Made by a program: the position numbers and the translations under genes. Of a stretch of 64,000 bases of DNA, positions 8,696-16,461 are shown one piece after another (the first letter of the stretch is position 1; each line of letters begins with the position of its first letter). A model generated the notes under the pieces. That model had not been told where the DNA came from. It ran no database searches and saw only the letters and a program-made list of their open reading frames with translations. The stretch comes from Myceligenerans crystallogenes. Lineage in GTDB: Bacteria; Actinomycetota; Actinomycetes; Actinomycetales; Cellulomonadaceae. The stretch covers positions 124,001 through 188,000 of the forward strand of contig NZ_BAAANL010000007.1 in assembly GCF_039529775.1 (NCBI RefSeq). Reading direction: 5' to 3'.

Positions 8696-11077
8696 ATGCA
8701 CCCACGTTCCGCCGGGTTCCCGGGTTCCGGGACTCGATCCGGCACATCGCACCGGAGGCGACGGGTCGCGATCGGCGCGGCCACGCTCGCCGTCGTCGGA
8801 CTCGTCACCGGCGCGCTCACGCAGCCCGCCGCCGCCGAGAGCCCTCGTGAGGCCCGGCTCACGGCCGCGTCCGTCCGCACCGCGGCGGACGGGCCGCCCA
8901 TGACCGGCAACAACTTCTCCGTCACCCGCCACGGGGCGTACGGCGACAACCGGTACACCGTGTTCCGCCCCTCCGATCCCGCGGCGGCAGGCGGCAACCT
9001 CCCTGTTCTCGCGTTCGGCAACGGCGCCTGCGCGCACACCGACAACAGCGAGGTCACCCGGCTGCTGACCTTCGTCGCGTCCAAGGGGTTCGTCGTCGTC
9101 GACACCGGGTCCGCCGACGGTTCGTCCAACGGCGTGCCCAGCGGCCAGCCCATCCCCTCCCTGCTGACCGGCGCGATCACCTGGGCCGAGCGGGAGCAGC
9201 AGCGCGGCGGCTCCCCGCTGGCCGGCCGGCTCGACCTGTCGCGGGTCGCCACCGCGGGCCACTCGTGCGGGGGCATCGAGGCCCTCATCGCCGGCCAGGA
9301 CCAGCGCGTGGACGCCGTCGCCTCGCTGAACAGCGGCCTGTTCGCCGACGGCGCCTTCGGCTACTCGCGTTCGGAGCTCAACAAGCTGCACACCCCCGTG
9401 CTGTTCATGGACGGCGGCCCGTCCGACATCGCGTACGACAACACGCGGGCCAACTACGACCTCGTGAACCATGTCCCCGCCGTCCGCGCGTCCAACCCGG
9501 ACGCCGGACACGGCGGATTCATCACCGGCGGGCAGATGCAGTCCGGGGCGACGGCCATGGTCTCGTTCTTCGACCTGGTGCTCAACCAGAACGCGACGGC
9601 GCGCAGCTACATCCTCGGCCAGTCGGGGCTCGGCTCGCAGTACCCGTGGTCGGTCTCCAACAAGAACTGGCCGCCGGCGCCTTCCCCCACCCCGAGCGCG
9701 TCGCCCAGCGTCTCGCCCAGTGCGTCACCGAGCGCTTCGCCGTCGGCTTCCCCCACCGACCCGGGCACGACGACGCCGCCGCCCGCCACCGGTGCCTGCA
9801 CGGCCACGCTCCGGATCGTCAACTCCTGGGGCGGCGGCTACCAGGGCGATGTGACGGTCACCGCGGCGTCCGCGCTCAGCGACTGGCGGGTCACGCTGTC
9901 CGACGGGATCACGCCCACGCAGGTCTGGAACGGCAGCCTGTCTGGGTCGACGGTGTCCAACGTCTCCTGGAACGGCACCCTCGGAGCGGGCCAGAGCACG
10001 AGCTTCGGCTTCATCGGCAGCGGCTCCGCACCGGGCAACGCCCAGCTCAGCTGCTCCAGCAACTCCGGTACCGGCCCCACGACCACACCGAGCGTCCGGC
10101 CGTCGGTCACGCCGAGCGTCTCGCCGTCCGCGTCGCCGTCGGTCTCACCGAGCGAGCCGGCGACCTGCGATCTGCCGTCGACCTACCGCTGGACGTCCAG
10201 CGGCGTCCTGGCCCAGCCGAAGTCCGGCTGGGTGTCCCTCAAGGACTTCACCACCGCCCCGTACAACGGCAAGCACCTCGTCTACGCGACCACCCACGAC
10301 TCGGGTGACTCGTGGGGCTCGATGAACTTCAGCCTCATCGACGACTGGTCGCAGCTGTCGAGCGCCACGCAGACCGGGATGTCCTCCGGAACGGTCGCGC
10401 CGTCGCTGTTCTACTTCGAGCCCAAGAACATCTGGGTGCTCGCCTACCAGTGGGGATCCTCGCCGTTCATGTACCGGACGTCGAGCGACCCGACCAACCC
10501 GAACGGCTGGTCCTCCGCACAGGCGCTGTTCACCGGCAGCGTGTCCGACGCCCCGTACGGTCCCATCGACCACGCGATCATCGGCGACGACGAGAACATG
10601 TACCTGTTCTTCGCCGGCGACAACGGCAAGATCTACCGGGCGAGCATGCCGATCGGGAACTTCCCCGGCAGCTTCGGCTCCAACTACACCACCGTCATGA
10701 GCGACACGAGGGAGAACCTCTTCGAGGCGGTCCAGGTCTACAAGCTCCAGGACCAGGAGAAGTACCTCATGATCGTCGAGGCGATGGGCACCAACGGCAT
10801 CCGCTTCTTCCGCTCCTTCACGGCGGACAGCCTCGACGGCCGGTGGACCGTGCAGGCCGGGACCGAGGCCAACCCCTTCGCGGGCAAGGCCAACAGCGGC
10901 GCGACGTGGACGAACGACATCAGCCACGGCGAGCTCATCCGCACCAGCGCGGACCAGACCATGACCGTCGACCCGTGCAACCTGCAGCTGCTCTACCAGG
11001 GGCGCGACCCCAGCTCGGACGGCATGGACTACGGCCAGCTGCCCTACCGTCCCGGCTTGCTGACGCTCCAGCGGTGA
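8696..11077 (+). CDS. Secreted esterase-CBM2-GH62 arabinofuranosidase fusion
   Basis: A 793-residue exported protein. The signal sequence (about 1-48) has a basic RRRR stretch and ends near QPAAAES. Residues about 60-320 form an alpha/beta hydrolase with nucleophile Ser190 in GHSCGG, a likely acid in DGGPSD and His in DAGHGG. A Pro/Ser linker (about 326-366) leads to a CBM2-type cellulose/xylan-binding module (about 367-454, Cys near both ends, conserved Trp). A second PSVSPSASP linker leads to a GH62 catalytic domain from about 491 (LPSTYRW, LKDFTTAPYNGKHLVYAT, PIDHAI, LFEAVQVYK). GH62 enzymes release arabinose from arabinoxylan; the esterase probably removes acetyl or feruloyl groups, inferred from pairing. 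The start is the ATG after AGGAGG at 8681-8686. A strong terminator follows. Confidence 0.9.
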   Translation: MHPRSAGFPGSGTRSGTSHRRRRVAIGAATLAVVGLVTGALTQPAAAESPREARLTAASVRTAADGPPMTGNNFSVTRHGAYGDNRYTVFRPSDPAAAGGNLPVLAFGNGACAHTDNSEVTRLLTFVASKGFVVVDTGSADGSSNGVPSGQPIPSLLTGAITWAEREQQRGGSPLAGRLDLSRVATAGHSCGGIEALIAGQDQRVDAVASLNSGLFADGAFGYSRSELNKLHTPVLFMDGGPSDIAYDNTRANYDLVNHVPAVRASNPDAGHGGFITGGQMQSGATAMVSFFDLVLNQNATARSYILGQSGLGSQYPWSVSNKNWPPAPSPTPSASPSVSPSASPSASPSASPTDPGTTTPPPATGACTATLRIVNSWGGGYQGDVTVTAASALSDWRVTLSDGITPTQVWNGSLSGSTVSNVSWNGTLGAGQSTSFGFIGSGSAPGNAQLSCSSNSGTGPTTTPSVRPSVTPSVSPSASPSVSPSEPATCDLPSTYRWTSSGVLAQPKSGWVSLKDFTTAPYNGKHLVYATTHDSGDSWGSMNFSLIDDWSQLSSATQTGMSSGTVAPSLFYFEPKNIWVLAYQWGSSPFMYRTSSDPTNPNGWSSAQALFTGSVSDAPYGPIDHAIIGDDENMYLFFAGDNGKIYRASMPIGNFPGSFGSNYTTVMSDTRENLFEAVQVYKLQDQEKYLMIVEAMGTNGIRFFRSFTADSLDGRWTVQAGTEANPFAGKANSGATWTNDISHGELIRTSADQTMTVDPCNLQLLYQGRDPSSDGMDYGQLPYRPGLLTLQR

Positions 11078-11154
11078 CCGGGACCCCAGGACCCCCGGCA
11101 GGCAGGCCGGCCGCCGCTGCGCAGTAGCGGCCGGCAGCACCGCCGGGCGGGAAG

Positions 11155-11195
11155 GGCCCGGGCGATCGGAAGTGATGACACCGATCGCCCGGGCC
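11155..11195 (+). terminator. Terminator hairpin after esterase-GH62 gene
   Basis: A 15-bp perfect stem (GGCCCGGGCGATCGG with its complement at 11181-11195) around an 11-nt loop, followed by TCTCTCGTTG. It lies 78 nt beyond the stop at 11077. Confidence 0.85.
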
Positions 11196-11254
11196 TCTCT
11201 CGTTGCCCGACGGCGAGGGCCGGCCGAACGCCCAGGGCCGGCCGGACGACGGAC

Positions 11255-11281
11255 GCCGGCTGCCGGCTGCCGGCTGCCGGC
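11255..11281. repeat. Heptanucleotide tandem repeat (GCCGGCT)
   Basis: Nearly four perfect copies of GCCGGCT run back to back, just outside the 3' end of the TetR gene. Such arrays can vary in length by slippage. Confidence 0.8.
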
Positions 11282-11300
11282 AGACCATCACCGCCGGCCG

Positions 11301-11906
11301 CTACCGGCCGCTCGCCCCGCCGACGAACCTGTCCAGCAGCCTGTCCAGGAGATCGCCGGCCCGTTCGGCGGTCGGCGGGTCGACCAGCATCGCCTGCGCG
11401 AGGCCCGCGGCGGCCAGGACGAGGAGCCACGCGTCGTCGTCGGCCGACGACGTCCCGCGTGACGCCCCCTCGATCCGCCGCAACTGGCCGGCGACGAGGT
11501 CGACGATCACCCGCGGCGCCCCGATCGTGTCGGCGGCGGCGACCTCCGAACCGGTCAGCGCCGCGCTGTGGAACGCGTCGAGGACGACGGCGTCCTGCCG
11601 CCGCGCGTCGTCGGCAGGCAGGAGCTCGGCGAGGATTCCCCGCACGACGGCGCGGGGCGGGCTCTCCCCCAGGGCCGCCAGCCGCGCCGCGAGCCGCGTC
11701 CCGGCGTCCTCGGCGACGGCGCGGTGCGTCGCGAGCAGGAACTCGCGCTTGGTGCCGAAGTAGTACTGGACGAGCCGCACCGAGATCCCGGCCTCGGCGG
11801 CCACGGTCTGGAAGGTCGCGGCGGCCAGTCCGTCGCGCGCGACGACGCGGCGCGCCGCGTCCGTGATCTGCCGACGACGCCGGCCGTGATCAGCCAGTCT
11901 CGGCAC
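11301..11906 (-). CDS. TetR-family transcriptional regulator
   Basis: A protein of about 201 residues with an N-terminal TetR helix-turn-helix (ITDAARRVVARDGLAAATFQTVAAEAGISVRLVQYYF is the family pattern, with YYFGTKREFL closing the DNA-binding domain) and a divergent helical ligand domain. I chose the GTG at 11906 because AAAGGAGG (11913-11920) abuts the in-frame GTG at 11912 and only the second GTG has normal spacing. It is transcribed divergently from an alpha/beta hydrolase 49 nt away, so it probably represses that gene and itself through the inverted repeat between them. The ligand is unknown. Confidence 0.88.
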   Translation of the reverse strand: MPRLADHGRRRRQITDAARRVVARDGLAAATFQTVAAEAGISVRLVQYYFGTKREFLLATHRAVAEDAGTRLAARLAALGESPPRAVVRGILAELLPADDARRQDAVVLDAFHSAALTGSEVAAADTIGAPRVIVDLVAGQLRRIEGASRGTSSADDDAWLLVLAAAGLAQAMLVDPPTAERAGDLLDRLLDRFVGGASGR

Positions 11907-11923
11907 GGCCACCTCCTTTTGTT

Positions 11924-11937
11924 GGTACGCTCATACC
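11924..11937. promoter_or_regulatory. Candidate TetR operator between divergent genes
   Basis: GGTA-cgctca-TACC forms an inverted repeat (5-bp arms if the flanking T/A pair is counted), and TCATAC is repeated directly at 11931 and 11939. It lies between the TetR and hydrolase starts, where a repressor would cover both promoters. Confidence 0.55.
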
Positions 11938-11955
11938 ATCATACTAGGAGGCGCG

Positions 11956-12849
11956 ATGGCCCGGATCGGTACGTTCAAGAGCGACGCGGCACGTGCGACA
12001 TTCGATGACGCCTACGCGGCGGTGGAGCGGCTGTGGCCGTTGCCCGCGACCGTGCGCGACGTGCCGACGTCGTACGGCTCCACGCGCGTGCGGTCCTCCG
12101 GCTCGGGGGACGGCCCGCCGTTCGTGCTGCTGCACGGGTTCGGCGGCAACGGAGCGACCTGGCACGGCTACGTCGAGGCGCTCGCGCGGGACCGCGCCGT
12201 GCACGCCCTGGACACGATGGGCGCCGCGGGCAGGAGCGTCCAGACGGCGCCGCTGCGCCGCGAGACCGACCTCGCGCGGTGGTTCACCGAGGTGCTCGAC
12301 GGACTCGGCGTCGAACGCGCCCACGTCGTCGGCGAGTCACAGGGCGCGTGGCACGCCACCGTCATGGCCATGCACGCCCCCGGACGCCTGGCGAGCGTGT
12401 CGCTGATCGAACCGAACGGCGTCTTCGCCCGCGTGCCGGTGCGCTCCCTGATGCGGATGCTCCGCCTCGGCGCCAACCCGACGGAGAACGGCTGGCGCCG
12501 CATGGCCGCCTGGCTGACGCCCGGGGTCACCCTGCCCGGCGAGGTCCTGGCCGTCGCCAAGGCGGCACAGGGATTCCGGCCCGGCCTCGGCTGGGCCCGT
12601 ACGCTCACCGACGCGGAGGTCCGGAGCCTGTCCGTACCCCTGCTCGCGATCCTCGGGGACCGATCGGTGGTGAGCAACCCGGTCCGCACCGGTGACAGGC
12701 TGCGGTCCCTGGCCCCGCGGGCCGAGATCGAGGTCTACGAGGACCGGGGACACGGCGTGCTCGGCGAGATTCCCGAGGAGATCCTCGGGCGGGTCACGGC
12801 GTTCGCGAGTTCTCACGACAGCGAACGTTTGCCGACGTCACGGCACTGA
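11956..12849 (+). CDS. Alpha/beta hydrolase
   Basis: A 297-residue soluble alpha/beta-hydrolase. An oxyanion HGFGGNG segment follows the first core strand, the nucleophile elbow is GESQGAW (Ser128), an acid is likely in LGDRS, and the catalytic His sits in EDRGHG. Substrates of such enzymes (esters, haloalkanes, lactones) cannot be told apart here. There is no signal peptide. The start is the ATG after AGGAGG (11946-11951). The gene is divergent from a TetR regulator and is probably its target, as in many xenobiotic or ester-responsive pairs. It is convergent with the MFS gene downstream. Confidence 0.87.
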   Translation: MARIGTFKSDAARATFDDAYAAVERLWPLPATVRDVPTSYGSTRVRSSGSGDGPPFVLLHGFGGNGATWHGYVEALARDRAVHALDTMGAAGRSVQTAPLRRETDLARWFTEVLDGLGVERAHVVGESQGAWHATVMAMHAPGRLASVSLIEPNGVFARVPVRSLMRMLRLGANPTENGWRRMAAWLTPGVTLPGEVLAVAKAAQGFRPGLGWARTLTDAEVRSLSVPLLAILGDRSVVSNPVRTGDRLRSLAPRAEIEVYEDRGHGVLGEIPEEILGRVTAFASSHDSERLPTSRH

Positions 12850-12947
12850 TCGACCGGGTACGGGCGTTCCGCGGACAACGCCTGGGCGGAACGTCCCGGT
12901 CGACGACCTGTGTCAGCGGACCGCATCCGGCCGGAGGATCCCGCAGG

Positions 12948-14303
12948 TCACGCGCGAACGTCCCGCCGCGACGACCCCTCTCCGCGGCCGGCTCCGGCGA
13001 GGTCGCCCAGGACCTCTGCGGCGGCGAGCTCGTCGCTCGCGGCGAGCCGGTCGAAGCCGGTGACGGCCGGGTAGTTGTACCTGCCCAGCGTCCCGATGAG
13101 GACGGCGCCGATCACCAGCATCCCCATCAGGAACGGGATGACGGGGTCGTAGGAGCCCAGCTGGTCGTACCCCAGCCCCAGCAGCAGCGGGCCGACTGCG
13201 CTCCCGAGGATGAACATGGCCTGGACCGGGCCGACGAGCCGGCCGAAGCTGCGCATCCCGAGGTACCGGGTGATGAGAAGAGCGAGCAGGTCGCCCTCGA
13301 TCCCGAACGCGACGCCGATGAAGGCGACCGCGGCGGCTGTGGTGGTGAACGGCGGCTCCAGGAAGAACATGCCCGCAATGGGCGCAAGGATCACGATCGG
13401 GCCGACGATCGCGGCGTGGACGCGGTCGATGATCAGGCCGCCGACGACCCGGCCCACCAGTGACGCGAGGCCGAAGACCACGAGCAGCCGCCCGGCGGCG
13501 TCGTCGTCCAGACCGCGGTCCGTCATCATCGGGACGAGATGGACCTGCAGCCCGACCACCACGACCCCGACCATCCCCAGCCCGACCGCGATCCCCCAGA
13601 ACTGCCGGGTCCGCAGCGCCTCACGGAACGTGAGGCCCGGCAGCTCCAGGCTGACGTCGCGGCCGTCCACCCGGGTCTCCTGGACCAGCCGCCCGCGGAC
13701 GTGCCGCTCGGCCCGGGCGCGCACGAACAGCGTCACCGTCGTGACCGACACGACCGCGGCGATCAGTCCCATCCAGCCGTAGGCCTGCCGCCACCCGACG
13801 CCGTCGATGAGAGCGCCGGCCAGCAAGGGGCCCAGCGCCGCGCCGAGACCGATGATGCCGGTCACGACCCCGACGGCCAGGGCGCGGTTGTTGTCGAACC
13901 AGCTCACGACGGCCCGGGTGGCGGGGATCGTGGTGGCGGCCCCGAAGAACCCCACGAAGAAGCACGGGACGAAGAACACGGCCTCGACCGGCGGCACCAG
14001 CCCGATCGCGGCCATCGAGGCCGCGAAGAGCACGAACCCCGGCACGAGGAGGTAGCGGGCGGCGTACCGGTCCACCAGCCGGCTGACGATGATCAGGCCG
14101 ATGACCATCCCGGCCGCGGCGACCGAGTACGCGCCCGTGACGGTCGTGCGGCCGAACCCCGTGCTCTCGGCGATCGGCAGCACGAACAGCCCGGTGGTGG
14201 CCAGGTACATCTGAGGGCCGACGGCGTTGGCCGTGCCGGCACCGACGGCAACCCGCCAGGGCCGGTGCCGTCTCGCGGTGACGGGCTGGGTGACAGAACT
14301 CAT
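12948..14303 (-). CDS. MFS transporter, OFA/monocarboxylate-like
   Basis: A 451-residue integral membrane protein with about twelve hydrophobic segments and the MFS loop between TM2 and TM3 (SRLVDRYAARYLLVPG). A basic and acidic cytoplasmic loop separates the two six-helix halves near residue 200. The pattern (MYLATTGLFVLPIAESTGFGRTTVTG, then the GVVTGIIGLGAALGPLLAG segment) resembles oxalate/formate and monocarboxylate MFS carriers, so an organic acid is the likely cargo, but this is inference. AGGAG precedes the ATG. It follows the SDR gene by 52 nt on the same strand, probably one operon. Confidence 0.85.
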   Translation of the reverse strand: MSSVTQPVTARRHRPWRVAVGAGTANAVGPQMYLATTGLFVLPIAESTGFGRTTVTGAYSVAAAGMVIGLIIVSRLVDRYAARYLLVPGFVLFAASMAAIGLVPPVEAVFFVPCFFVGFFGAATTIPATRAVVSWFDNNRALAVGVVTGIIGLGAALGPLLAGALIDGVGWRQAYGWMGLIAAVVSVTTVTLFVRARAERHVRGRLVQETRVDGRDVSLELPGLTFREALRTRQFWGIAVGLGMVGVVVVGLQVHLVPMMTDRGLDDDAAGRLLVVFGLASLVGRVVGGLIIDRVHAAIVGPIVILAPIAGMFFLEPPFTTTAAAVAFIGVAFGIEGDLLALLITRYLGMRSFGRLVGPVQAMFILGSAVGPLLLGLGYDQLGSYDPVIPFLMGMLVIGAVLIGTLGRYNYPAVTGFDRLAASDELAAAEVLGDLAGAGRGEGSSRRDVRA

Positions 14304-14355
14304 GGGGCTGCTCCTGTGGCTCGCGCTGGGGACCTGCGGTTTCCGGGTGCGGCGG

Positions 14356-15300
14356 TCACGCGGCCGGCAGGGCGGCCTTGGTCAGGTCCACCGAGACCCG
14401 CCAGGCGCGCTCGGCGTCGTCGGCCCCGAGCAGCGGCCGGTGCATCCGCTGTTCGGCCGGGGCGCCACCGAGCGTGCCCGGGCCGCTGGGGCCGTACAGG
14501 GCGCCGGGCTTGGCCCGCGGGTCGGTCGCGGCCATGAGGGCAGGGAGCTTGGCCGTCTCGACGGTGCCCAGGAGGATGCCGCGCTCGGACAGCCAGCGGA
14601 TCCGCCGGATGTGCGGCGTGTCCTCGCTGCGGCCGAGCTCGGGGCGCGCGGCCAGCAGGCTGGTGGGGGCGACGCCGGGGTGGGAGAGGTTGCTGGTGAT
14701 GCCCCAGCCGTGGGCCTCGCTCCGGCGCTGCAGCTCCAGGCCGAACAGCCCGACGGCGATCTTGGACTGCCGGTAGGCCCGCATGCCGTCGTACGACCGT
14801 TCCCAGTTCAGGTCGCCCCAGTTCATGGTGCCGCTCGCCGACGCGACGCTGACCTGCGAGGTCACGCGGGCCCGACCGGCGCGCAGGAGCGGCAGCAGGT
14901 GGGCGGTGAGGGCGAAGTGACCCAGGTGGTTGGTGCCGAACTGCAGCTCGAACCCGTCCGCCGTCGTCTGCCGCTCCGGCGGACGCATCACGCCGGCGTT
15001 GTTGATCAGGAGGTGGATCGGGTCGCCCTCCGTGACCAGGGTGTCGCCGAGGGCCGCGACCGACTCCAGCGAGGCCAGGTCGAGGCCGCGCAGGGTGAGG
15101 TTCGCGCCGGGAGCCGTCCTGCGGATGGTGTCGGCCGCGGCCTCCCCCTTGCGCCGGTTGCGCACCGGCATGATCACCTCGGCGCCGGCCGCGGCGAGGC
15201 GCGCGGCGATGCCCAGCCCCATCCCGTCGCTGGCGCCGGTGACGACGGCGCGCTTCCCGGTCAGGTCCGGGACCTGGATGTCGATGTCCCTGCGAGGCAT
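14356..15300 (-). CDS. Short-chain dehydrogenase/reductase
   Basis: A 314-residue Rossmann enzyme. The NAD(P)-binding TGASDGMG is at residues 21-28, NNAG follows in the middle, and the active-site Tyr-x-x-x-Lys is in AYRQSK after a Ser-rich strand (SQVSVASASG). The length and the TNHLGHFALT segment match the retinol-dehydrogenase-like SDRs common in actinobacteria; the substrate is unknown. AGGAGAAG precedes the ATG. It leads a probable operon with the MFS transporter and is divergent from an XRE regulator 229 nt away, which may control both. Confidence 0.88.
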   Translation of the reverse strand: MPRRDIDIQVPDLTGKRAVVTGASDGMGLGIAARLAAAGAEVIMPVRNRRKGEAAADTIRRTAPGANLTLRGLDLASLESVAALGDTLVTEGDPIHLLINNAGVMRPPERQTTADGFELQFGTNHLGHFALTAHLLPLLRAGRARVTSQVSVASASGTMNWGDLNWERSYDGMRAYRQSKIAVGLFGLELQRRSEAHGWGITSNLSHPGVAPTSLLAARPELGRSEDTPHIRRIRWLSERGILLGTVETAKLPALMAATDPRAKPGALYGPSGPGTLGGAPAEQRMHRPLLGADDAERAWRVSVDLTKAALPAA

Positions 15301-15529
15301 GGTTTCTTCTCCTGGAGGTCATGGACCGCTCCGACGGCGGTCACCGCGGCCCGCTCGGGCCACGACATCGATGCTCGGCTCATCACGGAACCGGATCCAG
15401 GACCTCTCGATCACAGGCTCGCCGGGCCACCGCTCTGCTCCCCGCTCCGCGAGAGGGGGATCGTCAGGCCGTGGCAACTTCCCCGGCCGCAGGGTAAGAA
15501 CGAGGCAGTGCTCGGAAAGGGAGTGTGGC

Positions 15530-16372
15530 GTGATCGATCGAACCGGCCTGGCGGAGTTCCTCCGCCATCGGCGTGAGGCCCTGCAGCCGGAGGACGTGGG
15601 CCTTCCGCGAGGGCAGCGTCGTCGGACCAGCGGCCTGCGGCGCGAGGAGGTGGCGGCGCTGTGCAGCATGTCGGCGGACTACTACTCACGCCTGGAGCGC
15701 GAGCGGGGACCACAGCCGTCGCAGCAGATGCTCGCCGCCATCGCGCAGGGGCTCCACCTGTCGATCGACGAACGGGACCACCTGTTCCGCCTCGCCGGGC
15801 ACAACCCGCCGCCGCGGGGTTCGTCCAGCGAGCACGTCAGCCCCGGCCTGCTGCGCATCCTGGACCGGCTGGCCGACACTCCCGCGGAGATCGTCACCGA
15901 ACTCGGCGAGACCCTGCGGCAGAGCCCGATGGGCGTGGCGCTCACGGGCGACACGACCCGGTTCACCGGCCCGGCCCGCAGCATGGGCTACCGCTGGTTC
16001 ACCGACCCGGCGGCCCGCGATCTCTACGCCCCCCACGAGCACGCGTTCCTGACCCGGATGTACGCCGCCGGCCTGCGCCAGATCATCGCCGTGCGCGGCC
16101 CCGGCTCCCGGGCCGCGTACCTCGCCGGCCTCCTCCTGGAGAGTGGCAACGAGGAGTTCCGCCGCGTCTGGGACGAGCACGAGATCGGCCTGCGCCCCCA
16201 CGAGGTCAAGCACTTCGTCCACCCCGAGGTGGGAGCGCTGGAACTCCACTGCCAGCGCCTGGTCGACCCCGAACAGGCCCACTCGCTGCTGGTCTACACG
16301 GCCGTCCCGGGCAGCGAGAGCCACGAGAAGCTGCAGGTGCTGTCAGTGATCGGGGCCCAGACGCTGGGTTGA
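15530..16372 (+). CDS. XRE regulator with MmyB-like sensor domain
   Basis: A 280-residue protein. The N-terminal XRE helix-turn-helix spans about residues 8-85 (GLRREEVAALCSMSADYYSRLER is the family signature) and the C-terminal part is the MmyB-like ligand domain (SPMGVALTGD, MGYRWFTDPAAR). Members usually repress an adjacent divergent oxidoreductase, and here an SDR/MFS pair starts 229 nt away on the other strand. The start is the GTG at 15530 with AAAGGGAG before it; longer upstream frames run into the intergenic region and lack conserved sequence. The effector molecule is unknown. Confidence 0.88.
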   Translation: MIDRTGLAEFLRHRREALQPEDVGLPRGQRRRTSGLRREEVAALCSMSADYYSRLERERGPQPSQQMLAAIAQGLHLSIDERDHLFRLAGHNPPPRGSSSEHVSPGLLRILDRLADTPAEIVTELGETLRQSPMGVALTGDTTRFTGPARSMGYRWFTDPAARDLYAPHEHAFLTRMYAAGLRQIIAVRGPGSRAAYLAGLLLESGNEEFRRVWDEHEIGLRPHEVKHFVHPEVGALELHCQRLVDPEQAHSLLVYTAVPGSESHEKLQVLSVIGAQTLG

Positions 16373-16461
16373 GCGCTGCGGATCCCGGGCGCTCGGCCCG
16401 CTGCCGCCCGCTGCCCGGGGCCGGCGGTTCGCGCCAGGGGATTCCCGCCGCCCGGGTCGGT

